Source: Bradyrhizobium sp. (GTDB taxonomy: Bacteria > Pseudomonadota > Alphaproteobacteria > Rhizobiales > Xanthobacteraceae). Taken from it: 49,601 bases of DNA. Shown here one piece after another: positions 1 through 8,099 of this stretch (positions within the stretch are counted from its first letter, which is position 1; each line of letters starts with the position of its first letter). The stretch is taken from contig NZ_SSNA01000212.1 in NCBI RefSeq assembly GCF_004799445.1, forward strand, positions 1-49,601, written 5' to 3'. The notes under the pieces are model-generated. The model was not told where the DNA came from and did no database searches. It saw nothing but the letters and a program-made list of their open reading frames with translations. The position numbers were made by a program, and so were the translations under genes.

Positions 1-994
1 CGTGGCTGACCACGCCCGCCTTGCGATGCCAGCGCGCCACGCCGTTCAGCACCGGCGCCTGGCCTCTAGCCGCCTCGCCGTCCTGCGCCGCGATCCAAAG
101 TGAGCCCGGCACTTCGGTCATGCCGCCGAGCAGCCCTTTGGCGGGGCGGGTGCGGACCAGAAGCTCATCGCCGCGCCTGACCACGAAAGCCGCGCCGCGC
201 CGCATTTCGCCCGACTTCTTCGGCGCCTTGCGCGGAAAAATCTCCTGATCGCCGCGCGCGCGCGCCGCGCAATCCTCGTTGAGCGGGCACAGCGCGCAGG
301 CCGGCTTCTTCGGGGTGCAGATCGAGGAACCCAGATCCATCAGCGCCTGCGCGCTATCGCCGGCGCGTGACTTCACGTCGCCAGCGCGAGACCTCTCGTC
401 GCTGGCGCGCGAGTCGCCCAGCAACGTGGTCGCCAGTTTCTGGATCAGCGGCTTCGCCTGCGGCAATGGCGCATCGACCGCGAACAGCCGCGACACCACG
501 CGCTCGATATTGCCGTCGACCGGCATGGTGCGGCGGCCGAAGGCAATCGCGGCGATGGCGGCGGCGGTATAAGGCCCGATGCCCGGCAGCGCGCGCAAAC
601 CCTCCTCGGTGTCCGGAAACACCCCGCCATGATCGCGCAGCAGCGCCACCGCGCAGGCATGCAGATTGCGCGCGCGGGAGTAGTATCCGAGCCCGGCCCA
701 CATCCGTAAGACATCGTCGAGCGACGCACGACCGAGTGCTGCGACATCCGGCCAGCGCGCCAGGAATTTTTCGAAATACGGCGCTACGGTTTTGACGCCG
801 GTCTGCTGCAGCATGATTTCCGACAACCACACAGCATAGGGCTCGGCGCGGCCGCCCGACACCGGACGCCATGGCAGCGCCCGGCGATGCCGGTCGTACC
901 ATTCGAGCAGCAGCGCGGGACGGGCATTTTCCGCCCGATCGCGATCGGCGGGCGATACTTTCTTTCGCCTGACAGCGGCGCCTGATAGACTCAT
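1..994 (-). CDS. mutY: A/G-specific adenine DNA glycosylase MutY (C-terminus cut by window edge)
   Basis: Base-excision repair enzyme that removes adenine mispaired with 8-oxoguanine. About 331 residues are visible, from ATG at 994 to the window edge, so the end of the C-terminal NUDIX-like 8-oxoG recognition domain is missing. Seen in order: the EIMLQQT helix with the catalytic Glu, the helix-hairpin-helix LPGIGPYTAAAI, the catalytic Asp in MPVDGNIERV, and the [4Fe-4S] ligands in the pattern C-x6-C-x2-C-x5-C (CTPKKPACALCPLNEDC). An unusual Ser/Arg/Asp-rich insert of three heptapeptides sits between the glycosylase core and QALMDLG. The gene is divergent from the DUF721 gene, with start codons only a few bases apart, so the two must share a promoter region. 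Identity is very secure. Confidence 0.95.
   Translation of the reverse strand, partial: MSLSGAAVRRKKVSPADRDRAENARPALLLEWYDRHRRALPWRPVSGGRAEPYAVWLSEIMLQQTGVKTVAPYFEKFLARWPDVAALGRASLDDVLRMWAGLGYYSRARNLHACAVALLRDHGGVFPDTEEGLRALPGIGPYTAAAIAAIAFGRRTMPVDGNIERVVSRLFAVDAPLPQAKPLIQKLATTLLGDSRASDERSRAGDVKSRAGDSAQALMDLGSSICTPKKPACALCPLNEDCAARARGDQEIFPRKAPKKSGEMRRGAAFVVRRGDELLVRTRPAKGLLGGMTEVPGSLWIAAQDGEAARGQAPVLNGVARWHRKAGVVSH
350..412 (-). repeat. Three 21-bp in-frame tandem repeats inside mutY
   Basis: On the minus strand three 21-base units encode SRASDER, SRAGDVK and SRAGDSA in direct succession. The units differ at several bases, so the expansion is not recent or has been under amino-acid selection. 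They fall just before the QALMDLG helix and iron-sulphur loop, where E. coli MutY has no such insert. Frame is preserved. Confidence 0.8.
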
Positions 995-1000
995 GCCGAT

Positions 1001-1501
1001 ATGTACGCAAAGCGTCCCCCGATGAACAAGCCCGGCCCGATCAGCGCAAAGCCGCTTTCCGTCCTGCTCAGCGGCGTGTTTTCCGACGCCTACGCCAAGC
1101 AGGGGTTTGCGGCGCGCGAGCTGGTGATGCGCTGGGCCGAAATCGCCGGTCCTGAACTGTCAGCGCATTGCGAACCCCTGAAGATCCAGTGGCCGCGGCC
1201 GGTGGAGGGACAACCCCAGGAGCCGGCGACGCTGGTGCTGCGGGTGGAAGGCCCGATGGCGCTCGAAATCCAGCACGCCTCCGACGTCATCCTGCAACGC
1301 GTCAACCGCTTCTTGGGCTGGAGCGCGGTCGGCCGGCTGGCGCTGCGGCAGGCGCCGTTGTCGCGCCGGGCCCGGCCCGCGGCCTCCCGCGCCCCGGACG
1401 CCAAATCGGTGGCGCAGGTCGCCGAAACCCTGTCCTCGGTCGAGGACGAGGAGTTGCGCGCCGCGCTGGCGCGGCTCGGGGCGTCGATCAAGCGAAATTG
1501 A
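1001..1501 (+). CDS. DUF721 (DciA-like) protein
   Basis: A 166-residue protein of the DUF721 family, related to DciA, the helicase-associated initiation factor that serves replicative DnaB in bacteria lacking DnaC. The DUF721 fold covers roughly residues 15-120 (LSVLLSGVFSDAYAKQGF, then WAEIAGPELSAHCEPLKI and a LVLRVEGPMALEIQH strand). The C-terminal 40 residues are Arg/Ala-rich and probably disordered. A second in-frame ATG at 1022 (MNKPGPISAK) is an equally likely start. It lies upstream of the DsbA-like gene on the same strand, a common alphaproteobacterial order (mutY - DUF721 - dsbA - smc). The family call is secure; the helicase-loading role is inferred from the family. Confidence 0.82.
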   Translation: MYAKRPPMNKPGPISAKPLSVLLSGVFSDAYAKQGFAARELVMRWAEIAGPELSAHCEPLKIQWPRPVEGQPQEPATLVLRVEGPMALEIQHASDVILQRVNRFLGWSAVGRLALRQAPLSRRARPAASRAPDAKSVAQVAETLSSVEDEELRAALARLGASIKRN

Positions 1502-1616
1502 GCCGGCCGCCAAGTTCGCCGATCGCGGCCTGCCATTGCCACAATTGTCGTTTCAAGCTAGCCAACAGCCTTGCTTGGGTTCTTCGGGCGTGAACGCGCC
1601 AATTCGGGAGCAGACC

Positions 1617-2273
1617 TTGATCATTACCCGCCGCGCCTTCACCGCCGCCCTGTCGCTGACCGGGCTTGCCGCTCTCGTTGGGTTCTCGCCGCTGCGCCTG
1701 ATCGCAGACGCCATGGCCCAGGGGGCGTCCGATGTGGCCAAGCCGGTGTCGCTGCCGGACATGGCGCTCGGGCCGGCCAACGCCCCGGTGACGATCACCG
1801 AATACGCGTCGATGACCTGCCCGCATTGCGCGGCCTTCAATGCAGAGGTGTTCCCAAAGATCAAGGCGGCCTATATCGACACCGGCAAGCTTCGTTATGT
1901 GTTCCGCGAATTCCCGCTCGACATCAAGGCCGCGGCGGGCTCGATGCTGTCGCGCTGCATCGCCAAGGACGATTCCGCAAAATACTTTGCGGTGACCGAC
2001 ATGCTGTTCAAGCAGCAGAGCGACTGGGTGATGAAGAACACCACGGAAACGCTGACCCGGATCGGCAAGCAGGCCGGCCTCACCCAGCAGCAGGTCGAGG
2101 CCTGCCTCAAGGACCAGGCGCTGCTCGACAAGATCGTCGCCGACCAGAAATACGCCTCCGAGGTGCTCAAGGTCGATTCGACCCCGACCTTTTTCCTCAA
2201 TGGCGAGAAGATCAAGGGCGAGACCACGTTTGAGGAATTCGACAAGCGGATCAAATCATTGCTGAAGAGCTGA
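1617..2273 (+). CDS. DsbA-family thiol:disulfide oxidoreductase, Tat-type signal
   Basis: Periplasmic thioredoxin-fold protein of the DsbA/DSBA-like group (thioredoxin_4 type). The active site is CPHC in SMTCPHCAAFN, followed by the helix AEVFPKIKAAYIDTGK and the cis-Pro region STPTFFLNGEKIKG. The N-terminus reads ITRRAFTAALSLTGL, a twin-arginine signal followed by a hydrophobic segment and an A-x-A type site (DAMAQGA). I chose the TTG at 1617 because GGGAG lies 6 bases upstream and the signal then starts at residue 1. A GTG at 1590 and an ATG at 1536 would only add a non-signal extension. Mature length, about 190 residues, fits the family. Substrates are unknown. Confidence 0.85.
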   Translation: MIITRRAFTAALSLTGLAALVGFSPLRLIADAMAQGASDVAKPVSLPDMALGPANAPVTITEYASMTCPHCAAFNAEVFPKIKAAYIDTGKLRYVFREFPLDIKAAAGSMLSRCIAKDDSAKYFAVTDMLFKQQSDWVMKNTTETLTRIGKQAGLTQQQVEACLKDQALLDKIVADQKYASEVLKVDSTPTFFLNGEKIKGETTFEEFDKRIKSLLKS

Positions 2274-2328
2274 GGTTTTGCCGCAGCGCTGCGGGAACCC
2301 GTAAAGCCGCCTAACCCCGGTAAAAGTC

Positions 2329-2352
2329 TCTATAAAACCCTCTATAAAACCC
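2329..2352 (+). repeat. Tandem 12-bp duplication upstream of smc
   Basis: Two perfect copies of TCTATAAAACCC lie head to tail. They sit in the 239-base gap between the DsbA-like gene and smc, which also has a perfect 14-bp palindrome CCGCAGCGCTGCGG at 2281-2294. The AT-rich TATAAA cores could serve as -10 elements for smc, but no -35 was assigned. Confidence 0.6.
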
Positions 2353-2512
2353 TTGGGAAAAGCCCCGGGCGACGGTTGCTCTCCGGCCCCGGCCTCGCCA
2401 TTGTCGCTCCCCTGAGAGCCGCTAGAAGCGACTCACCCACACACCGACATTGCCTTCTATGGTATTGTCCCGGCAGGGAGATTCGCGCCCTGCCAACAGA
2501 GAATCTGCGCCT

Positions 2513-5500
2513 ATGAAGCTGACCCGCCTTCGCCTCCACGGTTTCAAGTCGTTCGTCGAGCCCACCGATTTCGTGATCGAACCCGGCCTCACCGGCGTGG
2601 TCGGGCCGAACGGCTGCGGCAAATCCAATCTGGTCGAGGCGCTGCGCTGGGCGATGGGCGAAACCTCGCACAAATCGCTGCGCGCCGCCGATATGGACGC
2701 GGTGATCTTCGCCGGTTCCGGCAACCGTCCGTCGCGCAACCACGCCGAAGTGGTGATGACGATCGACAATTCCGATCGCTCGGCGCCGGCCGCGATGAAC
2801 GACCGGGAGATCCTGGAGATTTCGCGCCGGATCGAACGCGACGCGGGCTCGGTCTATCGCATCAACGGCCGCGACGTGCGCGCCCGCGACGTCCAGATCC
2901 TGTTTGCCGACGCCGCGACCGGTGCGCGTTCGCCGGCGCTGGTGCACCAGGGCAAGATCGGCGAGATCATTCAGGCCAAGCCCGAGCAGCGCCGCCGCGT
3001 GCTGGAGGATGCCGCCGGCGTCGCGGGGCTTCATGCCCGCCGCCACGAGGCCGAGCTGCGGCTGAAGGCCGCCGAGACCAACCTCACCCGGGTCGAGGAC
3101 GTCATCGGGCAGCTGGCCGGGCAGATCGACGGCCTGAAGAAGCAGGCGCGGCAGGCGATCCGCTATCGCGAAGTCGCGAGCCGGGTTCGCAAGGCCGAAG
3201 CGCTGCTGTTTCATTTGCGCTGGCTGGAGGCCAATGCCGGCGTATCGGAGGCGACCCAAACCCACGACCTCAGCGTCCGCGAGATGGCCGAACGCACCCG
3301 CGAACAGGCCGAGGCGGCCCGTATCCAGGCGGTGCGCGCCTCCGAACTGCCGGCGCTGCGCGAGGCCGAGGCTCGCGCCGCGTCCGGACTGCAGCGGCTC
3401 ACCAATGCCCGCGAAACCCTGGACCGCGAGGAAGAGCGCGCCAAGGAGCGCGTCGCCGAGCTCGACCGCCGGCTGACGCAGTTTTCGGCCGATATCGCCC
3501 GCGAGCAGCAGCAGGCCTCCGATGCGGAAGTCGCGCTGCAGCGGCTCGGCACCGAAGACACCGAGCTGAAGGAAGAGATCAAATCGCGCGTCGACATGCG
3601 CAGCGGCGTCGATGGCCGCGTGTCCGAAGCCGAAGCCACGCTGGCCGCCGCCGAGCGGCTGTTCGCCGAGCTGACCACCGCGCTCGCCGACCTGACCGCC
3701 CGGCGCAACCAGCTCGAGGGCAACGTCCAAAGCCACCGCGACCGGCTGGCGCGGCTCGACCAGGATATCGCCAATGTCGCCCGCGACGAGCAGAAGCTGG
3801 CGGAGGAAACCAGCGCGCTGGGCGACCTCGCGGCACTCGCCGCCGCCATGGAAGCCGCGCAGCAAAGCCTCGCGCAGTCTGAAAGCACGTCGCAGTCCAG
3901 CGAGGCCGGCCATGTCGCCGCCCGCGCCAGGCTGGAAGCCGCCCGCGCGCCGCTCAACGAAGCCGACAAGCGCGTGCAGCGGCTCGAGACCGAAGCGCGC
4001 ACGATCTCCAAACTCGTCAACGGCGAGAGCAAGAATCTGTGGCCGCCGATCATCGACGGCATCACGGTTGCCAAGGGATACGAGAAGGCGCTCGGCGCCG
4101 CTCTCGGCGACGATCTCGATGCCCCCGTCGATCCGTCGGCGCCGATGCGCTGGACCAATGCCGGCGTGACCGAGGGCGATCCCGTGCTGCCGGAGGGCGT
4201 CGAGCCGCTCGCTGCGCATGTCGAAGCCCCCGCCGAATTGGCACGCCGCCTGGCGCAGATCGGCGTCGTCGCGCGCGAACAAGGTGCGGCGCTGGTGTCG
4301 CACCTCAAGACCGGACAGCGGCTGGTGTCGCGCGAAGGCGACGTCTGGCGCTGGGATGGCTTCGTCGCTGCCGCCCATGCACCAACCGGCGCGGCCCGGC
4401 GGCTCGCCGAGCGCGCCCGTCTGGTCGACATCGAGAACGAACTCGAGCAGGCCCGGATCGACGCCGGCGCCAAGCGGCAGGCCCTTGAGGCCGCCGAGGC
4501 CGAGCTCAAGGCGGCTTCCGCTGGCGAGACGTCGGCGCGCGATGCGTGGCGGGCCGCCCAGCGCGAAGCCGACAGCGCGCGCGAACGTCACGCCGCGACC
4601 GAGCGCGAGATCAACCGCCACGCGGCGCGCAAATCGGCGCTGACCGAAGCCCACACCCGTCTCGCGGCCGACCGCACCGAGGCCCAGGGCGCGCTTGAGA
4701 GCGCGAATGCGGCGCTGGCCGAATTGCCCGCCAGTCTCGACACCGAAACCAGGCTCGCCGAGGTTCGAACCGACATTGACGGGCATCGCCGCGTCGCGGC
4801 GCAGGTGCGGGCCGAGGCGCAGGCGCTGGCGCGCGAGGCGGAGCTGGCGGACCGCCGCCTGCAGGCGATCACGGCCGAGCACAACGAGTGGCAAAGCCGC
4901 AAGGCAAGTGCTGCCTCGCAAATCGAAACCATCGAGGCCCGCGTCACCGAGGTCAAGGCCGAACGCGCCGAACTTGAGAATGCGCCGGCGGTATTTGCGG
5001 AAAAGCGCCGCGCGCTGATCAATGAAATCGAGCAGGCTGAAAACGCCCGCCGCGTCGCCGCCGACGCGTTGGCATCCGCCGAGAACCTGATGGCGGAAAC
5101 CGATCGCGCCGCCAAGATTTCGCTCGAGGCGCTCTCAAGCGCGCGCGAGGCCTGCGCCCGCGCCGAAGAGCGCATGGACGGCGCCCGGCGCCGCCTGATC
5201 GACATCGAGCGCGAAATCCACGACATGCTGGAAGTCGAGCCGCATGCGGTCGCCGGCCTTGCCGAAATCGAACCGGGCGCGGAATTGCCGCCGCTTGCCG
5301 AGATCGAGGAAAATCTCGAAAAGCTGCGCCGCGACCGCGAGCGGCTGGGCGCGGTCAATCTGCGCGCCGAGGAAGAACTGCGCGAGGTCGAAACCCAGCA
5401 CACCTCGCTGACCACGGAACGCGATGATCTGGTGGAGGCGATCAAGCGGTTGCGCCAGGGCATCCAGAGCCTCAACCGCGAGGCCCGCGAGCGGCTGTTG

Positions 5501-5977
5501 ACCTCGTTTGAAACCGTCAATGGTCATTTCAAGCGGCTGTTCGTCGAATTGTTCGGCGGCGGCGAGGCCGCGCTGCACCTGATCGAGAGCGACGATCCGC
5601 TGGAAGCGGGACTGGAAATCATCGCCAAGCCGCCCGGCAAGAAGCCGCAGACGCTGTCGCTGTTGTCGGGCGGCGAGCAGGCGCTGACCGCGCTGGCGCT
5701 GATCTTCGCGGTGTTCCTCACCAACCCGTCGCCGATCTGCGTGCTGGACGAAGTCGACGCGCCGCTCGACGACCACAATGTGGAGCGGTTCTGCAACCTG
5801 CTGCACGAGATGACCTCGACCACCGAGACGCGCTTCATCATCATCACCCACAATCCGATCACGATGGCGCGGATGAACCGCCTGTTCGGCGTCACCATGG
5901 CCGAACGCGGCGTGTCGCAGCTGGTGTCGGTCGACCTCGAAGACGCCGTGAAGATTCTCGACCAGCACGTGGCGTAA
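2513..5977 (+). CDS. smc: Chromosome segregation ATPase SMC
   Basis: Structural-maintenance-of-chromosomes ATPase of 1154 residues, the usual size. It acts with ScpA/ScpB to organise and segregate the nucleoid. Walker A is GPNGCGKSN at about residues 31-39, the ABC signature LSLLSGGEQALTALAL at about 1047, and Walker B ICVLDEVDAPLDD at about 1075, followed by the HNPITMARMNR region. Two long Ala/Glu/Arg-rich coiled coils (about 170-500 and 650-950) flank a hinge near 503-640 that starts NLWPPIIDGITVAKGYE. The start at 2513 (MKLTRLRLHGFKSF) is chosen over the ATG at 2450 because it begins exactly at the conserved N-terminus. Identity is certain. Confidence 0.98.
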   Translation: MKLTRLRLHGFKSFVEPTDFVIEPGLTGVVGPNGCGKSNLVEALRWAMGETSHKSLRAADMDAVIFAGSGNRPSRNHAEVVMTIDNSDRSAPAAMNDREILEISRRIERDAGSVYRINGRDVRARDVQILFADAATGARSPALVHQGKIGEIIQAKPEQRRRVLEDAAGVAGLHARRHEAELRLKAAETNLTRVEDVIGQLAGQIDGLKKQARQAIRYREVASRVRKAEALLFHLRWLEANAGVSEATQTHDLSVREMAERTREQAEAARIQAVRASELPALREAEARAASGLQRLTNARETLDREEERAKERVAELDRRLTQFSADIAREQQQASDAEVALQRLGTEDTELKEEIKSRVDMRSGVDGRVSEAEATLAAAERLFAELTTALADLTARRNQLEGNVQSHRDRLARLDQDIANVARDEQKLAEETSALGDLAALAAAMEAAQQSLAQSESTSQSSEAGHVAARARLEAARAPLNEADKRVQRLETEARTISKLVNGESKNLWPPIIDGITVAKGYEKALGAALGDDLDAPVDPSAPMRWTNAGVTEGDPVLPEGVEPLAAHVEAPAELARRLAQIGVVAREQGAALVSHLKTGQRLVSREGDVWRWDGFVAAAHAPTGAARRLAERARLVDIENELEQARIDAGAKRQALEAAEAELKAASAGETSARDAWRAAQREADSARERHAATEREINRHAARKSALTEAHTRLAADRTEAQGALESANAALAELPASLDTETRLAEVRTDIDGHRRVAAQVRAEAQALAREAELADRRLQAITAEHNEWQSRKASAASQIETIEARVTEVKAERAELENAPAVFAEKRRALINEIEQAENARRVAADALASAENLMAETDRAAKISLEALSSAREACARAEERMDGARRRLIDIEREIHDMLEVEPHAVAGLAEIEPGAELPPLAEIEENLEKLRRDRERLGAVNLRAEEELREVETQHTSLTTERDDLVEAIKRLRQGIQSLNREARERLLTSFETVNGHFKRLFVELFGGGEAALHLIESDDPLEAGLEIIAKPPGKKPQTLSLLSGGEQALTALALIFAVFLTNPSPICVLDEVDAPLDDHNVERFCNLLHEMTSTTETRFIIITHNPITMARMNRLFGVTMAERGVSQLVSVDLEDAVKILDQHVA

Positions 5978-5980
5978 AGG

Positions 5981-6173
5981 TCACCCTCCCCTGGAGGGGT
6001 CGAGACGAGCGAAGCTCGCTCTCTGGGTCGGCAACCATCGAGCGTAGCGAGATGGGTGCCGGGGTGGGGTGACACCTCACCATGAAGGTTGATGGCAGCG
6101 ATGAACGCCGGCGTGGCATCACCCCACCCCGCCTGCTTGCAGCAGGCGACCCTCCCCCTTCAGGGGAGGGTGA
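5981..6173. repeat. Nested intergenic palindrome between smc and rsm22
   Basis: The outer arm TCACCCTCCCCT at 5981 pairs with AGGGGAGGGTGA ending at 6173. An inner arm GGGGTGGGGTGA (6061-6072) pairs with TCACCCCACCCC (6119-6130). The whole spacer can therefore fold as one long imperfect hairpin. It is typical of dispersed palindromic elements in this group and begins within a few bases of the smc stop codon. Confidence 0.75.
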
Positions 6174-6177
6174 AGAA

Positions 6178-7149
6178 ATGACCCCGCCCGACCTTCCCGC
6201 CGAACTGAGAGCCGCGCTCGACGCCAGGCTGCAGGGTCTGTCGCGGAGCGACGCCGCCGAACGCGCGGCGCTGATCTCGAGGAACTACCGCGATGGCGGC
6301 AACTCCGGCGCGATCGCCTCCGAGGAAGACGCGCTGGCCTACGCGCTGGCGCGGATGCCCGCGACCTATGCGGCAGTGACCGCAAGCCTGAACGCGCTGT
6401 GTGAGCTCCGGCCAGACTTCGCGCCGAAAAGCCTGCTCGACGTCGGCGCCGGGCCGGCAACGGCGAGCTGGGCCGCAGCCGAGACGTTTGCCTCGCTGCG
6501 CAGCTTTGCGCTGCTGGATGCCAATTCCGCCTTGCGCGCGCTGGCGCTGGATCTTGGCCGCGACAGCACGCGGCTGAAGCAAATCACCTACCATCGGGGC
6601 GAAGCCCGCGCCGCGCTGGCGGATGCCGCGCCGGCCGATCTCGTGGTGGCAAGCTACATGATCGGGGAAGTCGGCGACGCGGAGCGAAGCGCGCTCGCCG
6701 AACAATTGTGGGCGAAAGCCCGCGACACGCTGTTGATCGTCGAACCCGGCACGCCGGCGGGCTATCGGCGGGTGATCGCATTGCGGGCGCAACTGATCGC
6801 GTCCGGCGCGCATGTCGCGGTCCCCTGCCCGCACGATGGCGCGTGTCCGCTGCAGGCGCCGGACTGGTGTCATTTCACCCAGCGCCTGCCGCGTCTGCGC
6901 GCGCACATGCAGGTCAAGGGCGCCGAGCTTCCCTTCGAGGACGAAAAATTCAGCTATGTCGCGCTGACACGTACGCCGGTCGCGCGACACCCTGCCCGCG
7001 TGCTGGCGCAGCCCATCGTCAGCAAGGTCGAGGTGACGGCGAAGCTGTGCAGCGCCGAGGGCCTGCGAATCGCAAAGGTACCGCACCGCGACAAAACGAC
7101 CTACGCACGCGCCCGGCGCTGGCGCTGGGGCGATGCGACGATGGACTAA
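6178..7149 (+). CDS. Rsm22-like small-subunit methyltransferase family protein
   Basis: A 323-residue protein of the Rsm22 family (mitochondrial ribosomal small subunit Rsm22/METTL17 relatives), which has a class I SAM-methyltransferase fold. Motif I is LLDVGAGPATASWAA near residue 88; ADLVVASYMIGE and LIVEPGTPAGYR are the later core strands. From Cys217 the pattern CPHDGACPL then DWCHF supplies four cysteines and two histidines. In the mitochondrial homologues this region binds an iron-sulphur cluster or metal. The ATG at 6178 is used because upstream codons lie in the palindromic repeat and encode low-complexity sequence; that longer start (6082) is unlikely. The family is well supported. 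Whether it methylates rRNA or acts as an assembly factor is not known from sequence. Confidence 0.85.
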   Translation: MTPPDLPAELRAALDARLQGLSRSDAAERAALISRNYRDGGNSGAIASEEDALAYALARMPATYAAVTASLNALCELRPDFAPKSLLDVGAGPATASWAAAETFASLRSFALLDANSALRALALDLGRDSTRLKQITYHRGEARAALADAAPADLVVASYMIGEVGDAERSALAEQLWAKARDTLLIVEPGTPAGYRRVIALRAQLIASGAHVAVPCPHDGACPLQAPDWCHFTQRLPRLRAHMQVKGAELPFEDEKFSYVALTRTPVARHPARVLAQPIVSKVEVTAKLCSAEGLRIAKVPHRDKTTYARARRWRWGDATMD

Positions 7150-7251
7150 AGTTAACCCGCGTCCCCCTTGTCGTTGAACTATCCGCGCCTTGCCACCGAC
7201 CAAGGCGATACCCACCTCGTGGCGGCTGCCGCGCGCCTTCAAATTCCGTTA

Positions 7252-7353
7252 AAGCGTTTTCAAGCGAAGTGGAGATCGATTCGCGTCAAGAAAACGCGTC
7301 AAATCAAGAATCTAGAGCCCCGTTTCGATTCAATCGAGACGGAAAATGCTCTA
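7252..7353. repeat. Dispersed intergenic repeat with hairpins upstream of lemA
   Basis: This stretch contains CGCGTCAAGAAAACGCG (7282-7298) and a larger hairpin, TAGAGC...GCTCTA (7313-7353) with an inner CGTTTCGATT/AATCGAGACG stem. It resembles, from memory, a repeat common between genes in Bradyrhizobium. It ends about 40 bases before the lemA start, so it would lie in or near the lemA 5' leader. Confidence 0.6.
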
Positions 7354-7392
7354 AACTGTCACCCTTCGTTGTCCCATCAGGAGCTTAGTGCC

Positions 7393-7953
7393 ATGTCGAC
7401 CGGCTGGATCGTTATCGGCGTCCTCGTCATCCTCGTTCTTTTCGCGCTCGGCGCGTATAATCGGCTGGTCGCGCTCAGCCAGCGCGTCGGCCAGGCCTTC
7501 GCCGACATCGACGTGCAGCTCAAGCAGCGCCATGATCTGATCCCGAACCTGGTCGAGACCGTGAAGGGCTATGCGGCGCACGAGCGCGGCACGCTCGACG
7601 AGGTGATCAAGGCGCGCAATTCCGCGATGTCGGCGCAGGGACCGGCGCAGATATCGGCTGCGGAAAACCAGCTGAGCGGCGCGCTGGGCCGGCTGATCGC
7701 GCTGTCGGAAGCCTATCCGGACCTCAAGGCCAACGCCAACTTCCAGCAACTCGCGAGCGAACTGTCCGACCTCGAGAACAAGATCGCGGCCAGCCGCCGC
7801 TTCTTCAACAACGCGGTTTCCGAATACAACACCGGCATCCAGCAGATGCCCGCCGCATTGTTCGCCGGCATGTTCGGCTTCACCCGCAAGGATTTCTTCG
7901 ACCTCGGCGCCTCCCGGACCGAAGTCGAGGCGGCGCCGCAGGTGAAGTTCTGA
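7393..7953 (+). CDS. lemA: LemA family membrane protein
   Basis: A 186-residue LemA protein: one N-terminal transmembrane helix (WIVIGVLVILVLFALGAY, residues 4-21) and a long alpha-helical bundle facing the periplasm. Family hallmarks are NRLVALSQRVGQAFADIDVQLKQRHDLIPNLV, the KARNSAM loop and the FQQLASELSDLENKIAASRRFFNNAV region. The start at 7393 places the membrane helix at the N-terminus, as in the family; upstream in-frame codons fall in repeat DNA. LemA genes commonly sit next to an M48 protease, as here. The molecular function is unknown; co-occurrence suggests a partner or substrate-delivery role for the protease. Confidence 0.92.
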   Translation: MSTGWIVIGVLVILVLFALGAYNRLVALSQRVGQAFADIDVQLKQRHDLIPNLVETVKGYAAHERGTLDEVIKARNSAMSAQGPAQISAAENQLSGALGRLIALSEAYPDLKANANFQQLASELSDLENKIAASRRFFNNAVSEYNTGIQQMPAALFAGMFGFTRKDFFDLGASRTEVEAAPQVKF

Positions 7954-7963
7954 CCCCCGTTAC

Positions 7964-8072
7964 CGTCATTGCGAGCGAAGCGACGCAATCCATAAATATC
8001 AAAGAAGCATGGATTGCTTCGTCGCAAGTGCTCCCTTGCGCAAACGCTTCGCGTTTGTCGCAGGCAATGACG
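7964..8072. repeat. Palindromic intergenic element between lemA and the M48 protease
   Basis: The terminal inverted repeat is CGTCATTGC (7964-7972) and GCAATGACG (8064-8072), with an internal AATCCAT...ATGGATT arm. A 36-base segment (8030-8065) recurs exactly at 44931-44966. This is the type of dispersed palindrome that is abundant in Bradyrhizobium-like genomes. It would form a strong stem-loop in a lemA-protease transcript. Confidence 0.8.
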
Positions 8073-8099
8073 GCCGCGTAAAGCATACTTGGACCCATC

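Noticed and set aside
2353..2410. GC-rich stretch considered as a tRNA remnant before smc
   Set aside because: No acceptor stem, anticodon arm or GGTTCRANNCC T-arm could be placed.
2342..4921. 859-codon open frame on the minus strand opposite smc
   Set aside because: It lies antisense to a certain gene (smc), is Arg/Gly/Leu-rich low-complexity sequence and has no domain. It is a by-product of high GC codon bias.
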